Translations under genes and position numbers: made by a program
Assembly (NCBI GenBank): GCA_965662485.1
Contig: CBFIIL010000003.1
Coordinates: 1 to 64,000, forward strand
DNA from: UBA3537 sp965662485
GTDB taxonomy: Bacteria; Bacteroidota; Bacteroidia; Flavobacteriales; Flavobacteriaceae
Direction of reading: 5' to 3'
DNA length: 64,000 bases
The notes under the pieces: generated by a model
What the model was told of the DNA's origin: nothing
The model's database searches: none
The model's input: only the letters and a program-made list of their open reading frames with translations
Shown: one piece after another, positions 1 through 8,949 of the stretch
Numbering within the stretch: the first letter of the stretch is position 1
How the letters are laid out: each line of letters opens with the position of its first letter

Positions 1-1299
1 GCTGTTCCTGGCGATGTGGTTGATGTACAAACTTTTAAAAAACGTAAAGGATATTACGAGGGAAAAGCAACACAATTTCATAAACTTTCCGAGCACAGAG
101 AAACACCTTCATGTAGCCATTTTGGAACTTGTGGCGGTTGCAAATGGCAGTATATGAAATATGATCAACAGTTGTTTTTTAAACAAAAAGAAGTTACCAA
201 TAATCTTTTGCGTATTGGAAAAGTTGAACTTCCAGAAATTACACCAATTTTAGGATGTGATTCTCCTTATTTTTATAGAAATAAGATGGAATTTTCATTT
301 AGTAATAATCGATGGCTTTCTTTGGAAGAAATTAATGCAGATAAAATAATTAATAATAGAAATGCGCTTGGATTTCATATCCCAGGGATGTGGGATAAAA
401 TTTTAGACCTTAATAAATGTTATTTACAAAAAGATCCATCAAATGCGATCCGAAATAGTCTAAAAGTTTTTGCTACCGAACAACAAATTCCATTTTTTGA
501 CCCAAGACAACAAACAGGTGTCTTGCGTACACTTATGATTCGTACAACAAGCACTGGAGAAATTATGGTTGTTGTACAGTTTTTTTCAGCGACAAAATTG
601 CAAATAGAAACGATTATGGATTTTCTCAAAAATACATTTCCAGAAATCACTTCGCTACAATATGTCATCAATTCAAAGGGGAATGATACCATTTATGATC
701 AAGAAATAGTTTGCTACTATGGTCAAAATTATATTGTAGAAGAAATGGAAGGTTTGCAATTTAAAATTAATGCAAAATCTTTCTATCAAACGAATTCTGA
801 ACAGGCCTATAATCTATATAAAATTACACGTGATTTTGCTGGATTAACGGGGAATGAATTGGTCTATGATTTGTATACAGGTACAGGTACAATCGCTCAA
901 TTTGTAGCTAAAAAGGCTAAAAAAGTTGTTGGTGTAGAAGCCGTTCCTGATGCCATCAAAGCCGCTAAAGAAAACGCAGAACACAACAAAATCGATAATG
1001 TAGATTTCTTTGTTGGAGATATGAAAACTGTATTCAATTCAGAATTTATAGACACACACGGACACCCAGACGTCATCATTACCGACCCACCAAGAGATGG
1101 AATGCATAACGATGTTGTTCAACAACTATTGAATATTTTACCCAAAAAAATCGTCTATGTGAGTTGCAACAGCGCAACTCAGGCAAGAGATTTGGCTATG
1201 ATGGATTCAAAATATAAGATCATAAAAACTCAAGCAGTAGACATGTTTCCACAGACGCATCATGTAGAAAATGTTGTACTTTTGAAAAAAAGAATTTAG
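1..1299 (+). CDS. rlmD: 23S rRNA (uracil-5-)-methyltransferase RlmD, 5' end outside window
   Basis: SAM-dependent enzyme of the RumA/RlmD family that makes 5-methyluracil in 23S rRNA. The reading frame is open from base 1, and the residues before the first in-window start codon (GTG at 16) still read as the end of a TRAM domain, so the true start lies upstream. Counting from that GTG, the [4Fe-4S] cysteines are C33, C39, C42 and C135, the SAM-binding YDLYTGTGTI lies near 284-293, the DPPR motif near 357-360, and the nucleophile is C384 in VSCN. Two envelope genes follow within 6 bp or by overlap. Family assignment is secure; whether the target is U1939 alone cannot be told from sequence. Confidence 0.93.
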   Translation, partial: AVPGDVVDVQTFKKRKGYYEGKATQFHKLSEHRETPSCSHFGTCGGCKWQYMKYDQQLFFKQKEVTNNLLRIGKVELPEITPILGCDSPYFYRNKMEFSFSNNRWLSLEEINADKIINNRNALGFHIPGMWDKILDLNKCYLQKDPSNAIRNSLKVFATEQQIPFFDPRQQTGVLRTLMIRTTSTGEIMVVVQFFSATKLQIETIMDFLKNTFPEITSLQYVINSKGNDTIYDQEIVCYYGQNYIVEEMEGLQFKINAKSFYQTNSEQAYNLYKITRDFAGLTGNELVYDLYTGTGTIAQFVAKKAKKVVGVEAVPDAIKAAKENAEHNKIDNVDFFVGDMKTVFNSEFIDTHGHPDVIITDPPRDGMHNDVVQQLLNILPKKIVYVSCNSATQARDLAMMDSKYKIIKTQAVDMFPQTHHVENVVLLKKRI

Positions 1300-1305
1300 A
1301 TTTTT

Positions 1306-1809
1306 ATGAATAGAATATCTTTTTTATGGATTTTTTTGTTGTTCATCGCTTGTGAACCAGATGATGTATGTAGTGAAAATACACAAACTACCTCTCGCCT
1401 TGTTGTAGAGTTTTTTGATATCGGAATTTTAGATGAAACAAAAACCGTTGGAGGGCTTTTTGCTATTGGTATAGATGCACAAGGCAACGAAGTTGAAATT
1501 TCTGGCGAAAGCGTAAGTTCCCGTGATAAAATTGAATTACCTCTCAATGGTACAACAAATCAAACACAATTCAAATTATATAAAAATTACAGTCTTATTA
1601 ATGATGTCGTACAAGGCAATCCAGACGTAATTACCGTTGCCTACACCACTTCACCGGTATATGTTTCTCGTGCATGTGGTTACAAAAATGTGTATAATAT
1701 TCAAGGGTTTAGCATCGAAACGGATAGCGATCTTTGGATGGTAAATGCCGATATTATAGTGAATGATGTAACAAACGAAAATGAAACCCATGTTAAAATA
1801 TTTCATTAA
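1306..1809 (+). CDS. DUF6452-type lipoprotein
   Basis: Protein of 167 residues with a short hydrophobic N-terminus ending in a lipobox-like FIAC (Cys16), so probably a lipoprotein. Two more cysteines (C22, C124) could form a disulfide. The rest looks like a compact beta-rich periplasmic domain. It resembles the flavobacterial DUF6452 family, whose function is unknown. It starts 6 bp after rlmD and its 3' end overlaps the next gene by 29 bp, so the three genes are probably co-transcribed. The family name rests on recall of similar sequences, not on a search. Confidence 0.72.
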   Translation: MNRISFLWIFLLFIACEPDDVCSENTQTTSRLVVEFFDIGILDETKTVGGLFAIGIDAQGNEVEISGESVSSRDKIELPLNGTTNQTQFKLYKNYSLINDVVQGNPDVITVAYTTSPVYVSRACGYKNVYNIQGFSIETDSDLWMVNADIIVNDVTNENETHVKIFH

Positions 1810-2557
1810 TTCCTTTTGTTTTTTATGGATAAGTAGCGTTTCGTTTGCACAAAATGAAACTATCGATACTAGCAACAAAACCTCCACAGATAGTATTATT
1901 TTTCAAGACAAATACGGATTACGTTTTGGTGTAGATCTTAGCAAATTTGGACGTACAGCCTTTGAAACAGACTACTCGGGGTTTGAAGTTAATGCAGATT
2001 ATCGTTTGGGAAGACGCTTGTATGTTGCTGGTGAATTAGGATTTGAAGAAAAAACCACTAAAACAGATTATTTAGATAGCAGTGCTAAAGGAAATTATTT
2101 TAAAGCAGGTGTCGATTATAATTTGTATAATAATTGGTTAGGAATGGAAAATTTAATCATTAGCGGTCTACGCTTTGGATTATCAAGTTTTAGTCAAACA
2201 CGAGATCGTTACACTATTTATGATACTAATAGCCAAACTTGGACGCAAATTCAAAACAATGAAAGCGTTGAATTTTCAAACCTCACTGCAGCATGGGTAG
2301 AACTTATTTTTGGTTTAAAAGCTGAACTTTTTAATAATCTGTTTTTAGGATTCAATGTGCAATTAAAAGCTAGGATTTCAGAAAAATCACCAGATAATTT
2401 CGAGAATTTATATATCCCAGGTTTTGGACGAACATATGATAGTAGTAAAGTTGGCACAGGGTTCAGCTATACCCTGTCATACCTACTACCAATTTATAAA
2501 AAAGACAGAGTAAAAAAAGATGATTCAGAAGATACAGAACAACCTCTCGAAGAATAG
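1781..2557 (+). CDS. DUF6048-type outer-membrane beta-barrel protein
   Basis: 258 residues with a signal peptide ending near SFAQ (residues 21-24) and then alternating aromatic/polar strands (for example LRFGVDLSKFGR and YFKAGVDYNLYNN) typical of an 8-12-stranded outer-membrane barrel. The C-terminus is a highly charged tail rich in Lys, Asp and Glu. It matches the flavobacterial DUF6048 family, function unknown. A second in-frame ATG lies three codons downstream (1790). The 29-bp overlap with the preceding lipoprotein gene suggests translational coupling and a joint envelope role (inference). Confidence 0.72.
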   Translation: MKPMLKYFINSFCFLWISSVSFAQNETIDTSNKTSTDSIIFQDKYGLRFGVDLSKFGRTAFETDYSGFEVNADYRLGRRLYVAGELGFEEKTTKTDYLDSSAKGNYFKAGVDYNLYNNWLGMENLIISGLRFGLSSFSQTRDRYTIYDTNSQTWTQIQNNESVEFSNLTAAWVELIFGLKAELFNNLFLGFNVQLKARISEKSPDNFENLYIPGFGRTYDSSKVGTGFSYTLSYLLPIYKKDRVKKDDSEDTEQPLEE

Positions 2558-2568
2558 AAAAAATTTTT

Positions 2569-4260
2569 CTAACGAATCAATTTTTTATATTTAATGCGCT
2601 TTGGCATAATATCTCCACCTAGTCGCTGACGTTTATTGGCTTCATATTCACTAAAACTACCCTCATAAAAATAGATTTCCGAATTGCCTTCAAAGGCCAA
2701 AATATGGGTGCAAATCCGATCTAAAAACCAACGGTCGTGACTAATTACAACCGCACACCCAGCAAAGTTCTCTAAACCTTCTTCTAAAGCCCGTAACGTA
2801 TTAACATCCAAATCATTTGTAGGCTCATCTAATAGTAATACATTGCCTTCTTCTTTTAGTGTCATTGCCAAATGAAGACGGTTTCGCTCTCCTCCAGAAA
2901 GCAATTTAACTTTTTTGTTTTGCTCACTTCCTGAAAAGTTAAAACGACTCAAATAGGCACGAGAATTTACTTGTCTCCCACCCATCACTACAAGCTCCTG
3001 TTCGTCACTAAAATTTTGCCAAATCGTTTTTTCTGAATCAATATTGGAATGGCTTTGATCAACATAGGCTATTTTTGCTGTTTCACCTACCTTAAATGAT
3101 CCATTATCGGGAGTTTCCTCGCCCATAATCATCCTAAAAATCGTGGTCTTTCCTGCACCATTGGGACCAATGACACCAACAATACCTGCTTGTGGTAAAT
3201 TAAAATTTAAATTATCGTAAAGTAGTTTTTCACCATAAGCCTTACTAACACCTTCAGCATCAATAACATTTGTACCTAAACGTGGGCCATTTGGAATATA
3301 AATTTCTAGTTTTTCGTCAAGCTGTTTCTGATCTTGATTTAAAAGTTTATCATAATTCTTTAATCGTGCTTTTTGCTTGGTCTGACGCCCCTTTGCACCT
3401 TGTCGTACCCATTCCAACTCGCGTTCCAATGTTTTTTGACGCTTAGAAGCAGATTTATTTTCTTGAGCCAATCGTTTTGATTTTTGATCTAACCATGATG
3501 AATAATTTCCTTTCCAAGGAATACCCTCTCCTCTATCGAGTTCTAAAATCCATCCTGCCACATTATCCAAAAAATAACGGTCGTGTGTAACCGCAATAAC
3601 AGTGCCTTTGTACTGCGCCAAATGCTGCTCTAACCAATGAACCGATTCTGCATCCAAATGGTTGGTAGGCTCATCCAAAAGTAATACATCAGGCTCCTGC
3701 AATAGTAAACGGCACAAGGCTACTCTACGACGTTCACCACCAGAAAGAACACCAATTTTTTTGTCGCCCTCTGGAGTGCGGAGCGCGTCCATAGCAATTT
3801 CTAATTTGGTATCAAGTTCCCAAGCATTAGCAGCATCAATTTTATCTTGTAATTCAGCTTGACGATTCATAAGCTTTTCCATACGATCAGCATCTGAATA
3901 GACTTCTTCCAAACCAAACATATCGTTTATTTTGTTGTACTCGTCCAAAATGGCTACGGTTTCTGCAGCACCTTCTTTGACCACGTCTAAAACAGTTTTT
4001 TCGTTATCCAATTTAGGTTCTTGTTCTAGATAACCAACAGAATAATCTTGTGAAAAAACCACATCGCCTTGATAATTTTTGTCAACACCTGCAATGATTT
4101 TTAAAAGTGTAGATTTTCCAGAACCATTAAGCCCTAGAATACCAATTTTAGCCCCATAGAAGAAGCTGAGATATATGTTTTTCAAAACGGGTGAATTGGC
4201 ACTTTGGAAAGTTTTAGTGACCCCCGACATAGAAAAGATAATTTTTTTATCGTCGCTCAT
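2569..4260 (-). CDS. ettA: Energy-dependent translational throttle protein EttA (ABC-F ATPase)
   Basis: Soluble ABC-F protein of 563 residues with two ABC domains and no membrane segments. Walker A motifs are GLNGSGKST (43-51) and GPNGAGKTT (365-373), with signatures LSGGERRR (about 172) and LSGGERNR (about 455), and Walker B/DEPTN after each. The basic linker at about 255-315 is the P-site tRNA-interaction motif region, and an arm-like insertion lies in the first domain at about 85-150. In the family it binds the ribosomal E site and gates entry into elongation according to ATP/ADP. Its ATG shares one base with the stop codon of a 58-codon membrane protein gene upstream, suggesting coupled translation. 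Confidence 0.95.
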   Translation of the reverse strand: MSDDKKIIFSMSGVTKTFQSANSPVLKNIYLSFFYGAKIGILGLNGSGKSTLLKIIAGVDKNYQGDVVFSQDYSVGYLEQEPKLDNEKTVLDVVKEGAAETVAILDEYNKINDMFGLEEVYSDADRMEKLMNRQAELQDKIDAANAWELDTKLEIAMDALRTPEGDKKIGVLSGGERRRVALCRLLLQEPDVLLLDEPTNHLDAESVHWLEQHLAQYKGTVIAVTHDRYFLDNVAGWILELDRGEGIPWKGNYSSWLDQKSKRLAQENKSASKRQKTLERELEWVRQGAKGRQTKQKARLKNYDKLLNQDQKQLDEKLEIYIPNGPRLGTNVIDAEGVSKAYGEKLLYDNLNFNLPQAGIVGVIGPNGAGKTTIFRMIMGEETPDNGSFKVGETAKIAYVDQSHSNIDSEKTIWQNFSDEQELVVMGGRQVNSRAYLSRFNFSGSEQNKKVKLLSGGERNRLHLAMTLKEEGNVLLLDEPTNDLDVNTLRALEEGLENFAGCAVVISHDRWFLDRICTHILAFEGNSEIYFYEGSFSEYEANKRQRLGGDIMPKRIKYKKLIR

Positions 4261-4436
4261 TATACACGTCCTTTTAAGGCATTAAACACCCAGGCAATAG
4301 CAAAGAACCCTACGCCAACTGCGGCAAAGCCCCAACCCGCAACATCATCGTAACGAAAAGCACCAAGTGCAATTAGAGAAACACCTACAAATATCATAAT
4401 AAAAGTGGCCCAAGCCAATACTGTGTTTTTATTCAT
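4260..4436 (-). CDS. CAL67264 family small membrane protein
   Basis: A 58-codon gene beginning MNKNTVLAWATF and ending NALKGRV. It has two hydrophobic stretches (about residues 5-26 and 35-53) separated by a short polar turn (RYDDVAGWG), so it is a two-helix hairpin inner-membrane protein. The sequence matches the CAL67264 family of small flavobacterial membrane proteins, named from Gramella; function unknown. Its TAA overlaps the ATG of ettA by one base (TAATG). It was read directly from the minus strand and is too short for ordinary ORF cut-offs. Confidence 0.88.
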   Translation of the reverse strand: MNKNTVLAWATFIMIFVGVSLIALGAFRYDDVAGWGFAAVGVGFFAIAWVFNALKGRV

Positions 4437-4516
4437 TTTGTAATTTTAAAATTTTAGGGAAATTCAAATATCGTGAATTTTAAAACTTTTATTTATGATT
4501 TTTCTAAAAAAATTCA

Positions 4517-5239
4517 CTAAAATTTCATTGGAACTTCAATAAATAATAGCTGTGAATCCTGGTGTGCAACGATTTCAAACTGATTTAGATTAGAAACTCC
4601 CAAGGCATCTCTTTTGTTTAGTTGTTGATTTTCGATTCTTGAACTTCCAAAGACTTGCATGACATACACACCATGAGTATTAGATTTTAATTGATACAGG
4701 AACTGATCACCTGCGTTCAAATTAATTCTAGAAATTTGGGCATTCTGATAAACTTTTAGACTTGTTTCTAATTTAAAATCATCTATAGATTCTACTAAAA
4801 TTTGTAATTCTCCAGCAGGAACCAGCTCAAAATGTTTTTGATCATAGCGTGGTGATACACCTTCTCTATTTGTTAAAATCCAAATCTGAAATAACTTTAA
4901 ATCCTCTGTTGATGATGCATTCATTTCGGAATGGTAAACACCTGTTCCTGCTGACATCACTTGAACCTCCCCTGCCTCAACCGTTAGCCACTGTTCTGTC
5001 ATGGAGTCTTTGTGTTTTAAAACCCCAGACAGTGGTACTGTAATAATTTCCATGTTATCATGAGGATGTGTGCCAAAACCCATGCCTGGAGCTATTTTAT
5101 CATCATTCAAAACACGAAGTGCCCCAAAATTTATTTTATTGGTATCAAAAAAGTGTGCAAAACTAAATGAGTGATTAGCTTCTAACCAACCATGATTAAC
5201 ATAGCCACGAGATCTTGATGGGTGAAAAATCATCTTCAT
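4517..5239 (-). CDS. Pirin family protein (quercetinase-like bicupin)
   Basis: 240 residues, the usual length of YhhW-type pirins. The N-terminal cupin has the metal ligands His58, His60, His103 and Glu105 in THPHDNMEI and YHSEMN, as in pirins whose iron site supports quercetin 2,3-dioxygenase activity. The C-terminal cupin is degenerate. The cytosolic role of bacterial pirins is uncertain (redox sensing or enzyme interaction), and nothing in the neighbourhood narrows it. It is divergently arranged with the downstream carboxylase gene, with about 100 bp between. Confidence 0.9.
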   Translation of the reverse strand: MKMIFHPSRSRGYVNHGWLEANHSFSFAHFFDTNKINFGALRVLNDDKIAPGMGFGTHPHDNMEIITVPLSGVLKHKDSMTEQWLTVEAGEVQVMSAGTGVYHSEMNASSTEDLKLFQIWILTNREGVSPRYDQKHFELVPAGELQILVESIDDFKLETSLKVYQNAQISRINLNAGDQFLYQLKSNTHGVYVMQVFGSSRIENQQLNKRDALGVSNLNQFEIVAHQDSQLLFIEVPMKF

Positions 5240-5315
5240 AAAAAGTATTTTAAATTATAATCATCAAGATTTACAAATCTTCGTTAAACTAAATCTAAAA
5301 AATGTAGAATATTGT

Positions 5316-5323
5316 TATTTTTG
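5316..5323 (+). promoter_or_regulatory. Bacteroidota -7 element before the carboxylase gene
   Basis: TATTTTTG fits the TAnnTTTG element of the Bacteroidota housekeeping sigma factor. Transcription would start near 5328, giving a leader of about 12 nt before the ATG at 5341. No clear TTG lies 19-21 bp upstream. Confidence 0.45.
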
Positions 5324-5340
5324 TTACAAAGATAACTACT

Positions 5341-6969
5341 ATGGACTTAAACTTCAATAAAAACGAAGACCAGAACAAACTCCTCTTATCCGACCTTAGG
5401 AAACGCTTTGCAAAAGTCAAATTAGGCGGTGGGACTTCAAAAATTGAAAAACAACATGCCAAGGGTAAAATGACTGCTCGAGAGCGTATAGATTATCTTT
5501 TAGATCCAAAATCTGAATCCATTGAAATTGGTGCTTTTGCTGGCGAGGGCATGTATAGCAATCATGGTGGTTGTCCATCAGGCGGCGTAGTTGTAAAGAT
5601 TGGATATATTGCAAAAAAGCAATGTGTTGTTGTAGCCAATGATGCCACAGTAAAAGCTGGTGCTTGGTTTCCAATTACTGCTAAGAAAAATTTACGTGCA
5701 CAAGAAATTGCTATAGAAAACAAACTTCCCATTATATATTTAGTGGATTCTGCAGGAGTTTATTTGCCCATGCAAGATGAAATTTTTCCCGATAAAGAAC
5801 ATTTTGGTCGAATTTTTAGAAACAATGCTATCATGAGTAGTATGGGAATCACACAAATTTCGGCCATTATGGGAAGTTGTGTTGCTGGTGGTGCTTACCT
5901 CCCTATTATGAGTGATGAAGCTATTATTGTAGATAAAACAGCAAGTATATTTTTAGCAGGTAGCTATCTGGTAAAAGCGGCGATTGGAGAAAGCATAGAT
6001 AATGAAACTCTTGGTGGAGCCACAACACATTGCGAAATTAGTGGTGTTACAGATTACAAAGCCAACAATGATAAAGATGCTTTAGATAAAATTAAATCCA
6101 TTATGAACAAAATTGGGGCTGCTGAAAATGCTGGATTCAACCGTATAAAAGCTGTAAAACCCAAAGAAAATCCAGAGGATATTTTTGGTATTTTACCACG
6201 TTCTAGAGCCGATCAGTATGATACCTATGAAATTATTAAAAGATTGGTTGATGATTCAGAATTTGAAGAATATAAAGCAGGATATGGAAAAACCATCATT
6301 ACTTGTTATGCACGAATTGATGGCTGGGCTGTTGGGATTGTAGCCAATCAACGAAAGTTGGTTAAAACCAAAAAAGGAGAAATGCAGTTTGGTGGTGTTA
6401 TTTATAATGATAGTGCAGACAAAGCCACTCGTTTTATTGCCAATTGTAATCAGAAAAAAATTCCATTAGTCTTTTTACAAGACGTAACAGGGTTCATGGT
6501 CGGTAGTAAAAGTGAACACGGCGGAATAATAAAAGATGGAGCAAAAATGGTGAATGCCGTGAGTAACAGTGTTGTTCCAAAATTTACCATTATTACAGGC
6601 AATAGCTATGGTGCAGGGAATTATGCGATGTGCGGCAAGGCCTACGACCCTAGATTGATTGTAGCTTGGCCTAGCGCCGAATTAGCTGTAATGAGCGGTA
6701 ATAGTGCTGCTAAGGTATTATTGCAAATAGAAACCGCTGCGCTTAAGAAACAAGGAAAGAAAATATCTGATCAACAAGAAGCCGAATTACTTTCAAAGAT
6801 TAAACAAAAATACGACGAACAGGTTTCGCCTTATTATGCGGCGTCTCACCTTTGGACCGATGCTATAATTAACCCTCTTGATACACGCAAATGGATTAGT
6901 ATGGGAATTGAAGCGGCAAACCATGCTCCTATTGAAAAAGATTTTAATTTAGGTGTGATTCAAGTTTAA
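5341..6969 (+). CDS. Acyl-CoA carboxylase, carboxyltransferase (beta) subunit, methylcrotonyl-CoA type
   Basis: 542-residue biotin-dependent carboxyltransferase with two crotonase-fold domains. Family hallmarks include KMTARERIDYLLD (about 43-55), the first oxyanion region GSCVAGGAYLP (about 180-190), and the second GNSYGAGNYAMCG (about 420-432). The wording around LPMQDEIFPDKEHFGRIF is closest to methylcrotonyl-CoA carboxylase beta, the leucine-degradation enzyme, though propionyl- or geranyl-CoA specificity cannot be excluded. No biotin carboxylase/BCCP subunit gene is adjacent, so the alpha partner must lie elsewhere. Its 3' end overlaps convergent menE by 21 bp. Confidence 0.87.
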   Translation: MDLNFNKNEDQNKLLLSDLRKRFAKVKLGGGTSKIEKQHAKGKMTARERIDYLLDPKSESIEIGAFAGEGMYSNHGGCPSGGVVVKIGYIAKKQCVVVANDATVKAGAWFPITAKKNLRAQEIAIENKLPIIYLVDSAGVYLPMQDEIFPDKEHFGRIFRNNAIMSSMGITQISAIMGSCVAGGAYLPIMSDEAIIVDKTASIFLAGSYLVKAAIGESIDNETLGGATTHCEISGVTDYKANNDKDALDKIKSIMNKIGAAENAGFNRIKAVKPKENPEDIFGILPRSRADQYDTYEIIKRLVDDSEFEEYKAGYGKTIITCYARIDGWAVGIVANQRKLVKTKKGEMQFGGVIYNDSADKATRFIANCNQKKIPLVFLQDVTGFMVGSKSEHGGIIKDGAKMVNAVSNSVVPKFTIITGNSYGAGNYAMCGKAYDPRLIVAWPSAELAVMSGNSAAKVLLQIETAALKKQGKKISDQQEAELLSKIKQKYDEQVSPYYAASHLWTDAIINPLDTRKWISMGIEAANHAPIEKDFNLGVIQV

Positions 6970-8016
6970 CGTTTCAAGTGTTTTCTGACGTTGAATTTTT
7001 CCTGAACTTGTTTCACAAAATTCTTTTATGAAGTAGATGTTTTTTGGTCGTTTTTTTGAATCTATATCACTAAAATTTAATTCCAAATCTTGTGAATTTC
7101 CTTCAATAATTAAAATTACTTTTTGCCCTAGTAATTGATCGGGGATTGAAGTAATATAAAACCGATTGTTGATTTGATCTTGAAGGGCTTTCTCTATCTG
7201 CTCTGGATATATTTTTATACCCCCTGAATTAATCACATTATCAAATCGACCTAACCATTTAAAGGAATCATTCGAAACTAGAGTAACAACATCATTTGTG
7301 TACAAAACTTCCGGGGTTAGTTTTGGAGCTTTAACCACTAGGCAACCATTATCATCAACAGCAATTGAAATATCTGGTAAAACTGTAAAGACTCCTTTTC
7401 CTTGTGATAAATTTTTTGCAGCTATATGACTGACTGTTTCTGTCATTCCATAGGTTTCAAAAATTGATGACGGATGCCCTTCCAATTGGTTTTGTAAAGC
7501 CCTAGAAACGGGTGCGCCTCCTACAATTAGAGTTTTAATTTGATTTAATTTTGAAAAAGAATTATGAACTTGTAATGGCACCATAGCCGAAAAATCATAT
7601 TGCTTCGTAATGTGCTTCAAAGGACTTGAAGAAGGCTCTATGACATCCAATTTTAAACCTAAAACCCATGCACGAACAAACATCATTTTGGCGGCTATAT
7701 AAGAAAAAGGCAAACAACAAAGTGCAGAATTTTCCGGTAACAAATTAAAAAAATCTCCAGTTGCTTTAGCAGAACTGATAAAAGCAGATTTTGGAGCTAT
7801 AATATGCTTTGGTTTGGATGTTGTTCCAGAAGTCTTTAGGACTATATCCTTTGAATCATCAATCCAATTCAGAATAAATTCACCTAAGTGTGTCTCATTT
7901 ACATTGTCACTTAAAATTAGATTCTCTGCCAAAACTTTTAAGGAATCCATAGAATAATGAATACCATTCAATTGAAACGCTTCGTTAAAGTTGTTAAAAA
8001 CGGTGTTTGTGCTCAA
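6949..8016 (-). CDS. menE: o-Succinylbenzoate-CoA ligase MenE
   Basis: ANL-superfamily adenylating enzyme that activates o-succinylbenzoate with CoA in menaquinone synthesis. The phosphate-binding loop is KTSGTTSKPK (61-70), the A5 motif ETYGMTE lies near 190, the hinge region GRFDNVINSGG near 255, and the C-terminal catalytic lysine is in SSGKIQRQK. At 355 residues it is about 100 shorter than the usual MenE, a compact form seen in Bacteroidota, with the N-terminal subdomain reduced. It is the last gene of the menB-menA-menC-CPBP-menE run, 3 bp after the protease gene, which supports the assignment over other acyl-CoA ligases. Confidence 0.88.
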   Translation of the reverse strand: MSTNTVFNNFNEAFQLNGIHYSMDSLKVLAENLILSDNVNETHLGEFILNWIDDSKDIVLKTSGTTSKPKHIIAPKSAFISSAKATGDFFNLLPENSALCCLPFSYIAAKMMFVRAWVLGLKLDVIEPSSSPLKHITKQYDFSAMVPLQVHNSFSKLNQIKTLIVGGAPVSRALQNQLEGHPSSIFETYGMTETVSHIAAKNLSQGKGVFTVLPDISIAVDDNGCLVVKAPKLTPEVLYTNDVVTLVSNDSFKWLGRFDNVINSGGIKIYPEQIEKALQDQINNRFYITSIPDQLLGQKVILIIEGNSQDLELNFSDIDSKKRPKNIYFIKEFCETSSGKIQRQKTLETLNLNHT

Positions 8017-8019
8017 AAA

Positions 8020-8946
8020 CTAGTTATTAGTTACTGTTCCAAATAATTTTTCTTTCCAATTGGTCCATTCATATTTCTTAGCAAAAACAATTAAAAGAAT
8101 TGGATAAATGACAAAAACAGGAAAAAACACTTCTACATTTGACATTTCTGGATCAGAAATATCTTTTAAAATAGAATGGGTTTGAAATGCTGTCCAATCT
8201 GCAGTAAGAAGAAGTGCGGCAATAAGATTATTGGCTGCATGAAAACCCAAAGCCAATTCTAAACCTTCATCCATAAGAGTCATTATACCCAATAAAAATC
8301 CTGTTCCTATATAATGTACCAAAAGGACATAACCCAACTTATCAATTTCTGGATTTGCAATGTGCAACAATCCAAATAAGGTTGAAGTTAAAATAAGTGG
8401 TACCCACCTATTTTTTGCTAAAACTCCAAGGCCTTGCATCAAATAGCCTCTAAAAAGATATTCTTCAAAACTTGTTTGTAATGGAATAAAAACAATTGAA
8501 ATTAATACTAAAATTAGAAATGGGATAGGTTTAAAATTAAAGGTGTAATTTTCTGGAGAAGAGTAATATTCCAATAAAATAAAAACACACGTTGTTACCC
8601 CCCAAACTAGAAAAGCAAACCAAAAACGATTCCAGTCTATTTTAACCCTAGAAGTTGTAAGACTTCTTAAAGTTTGTTTATGAATATATTTTACGACTAA
8701 AAAAACAACCACCAACCCGACAGCAAAAGACAATAGTAATAGAAAAAGGCTAAGGTTTAAATCAAGAATTGACATCATAGCATCATAATCCAAAGATGAT
8801 AAATCTCCTCCATTTGCTATTGATTTAGTTATTATTGCAATTAAAAATGGTATTTGACCAAGCTGTGATCCAATAAAAATAAGAAGAACTCCAACGAGAT
8901 ATAACCACCAATCATGTTCGACTTTAAATGCTTGTTTGATATACAT
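8020..8946 (-). CDS. CPBP family intramembrane glutamic/metalloprotease
   Basis: 308-residue protein with about eight hydrophobic segments. The CPBP (Abi/CAAX protease) motifs are present: EEYLFRG (E161, E162, R166), the FGLLHIANPE histidine (H195), and GFHAANNL (about 236-243). Family members cleave membrane-embedded substrates or act as bacteriocin-immunity-like proteins. It sits inside the menaquinone operon, 3 bp from both menE and menC, so it is surely co-transcribed with them. Whether it processes a membrane protein tied to quinone metabolism is unknown. Confidence 0.88.
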   Translation of the reverse strand: MYIKQAFKVEHDWWLYLVGVLLIFIGSQLGQIPFLIAIITKSIANGGDLSSLDYDAMMSILDLNLSLFLLLLSFAVGLVVVFLVVKYIHKQTLRSLTTSRVKIDWNRFWFAFLVWGVTTCVFILLEYYSSPENYTFNFKPIPFLILVLISIVFIPLQTSFEEYLFRGYLMQGLGVLAKNRWVPLILTSTLFGLLHIANPEIDKLGYVLLVHYIGTGFLLGIMTLMDEGLELALGFHAANNLIAALLLTADWTAFQTHSILKDISDPEMSNVEVFFPVFVIYPILLIVFAKKYEWTNWKEKLFGTVTNN

Positions 8947-8949
8947 AGT

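Noticed and set aside
2554..2570. TAGAAAAA/TTTTTCTA palindrome between the DUF6048 gene and ettA as a terminator
   Set aside because: Almost purely A/T with no loop, so it would not form a stable RNA hairpin.
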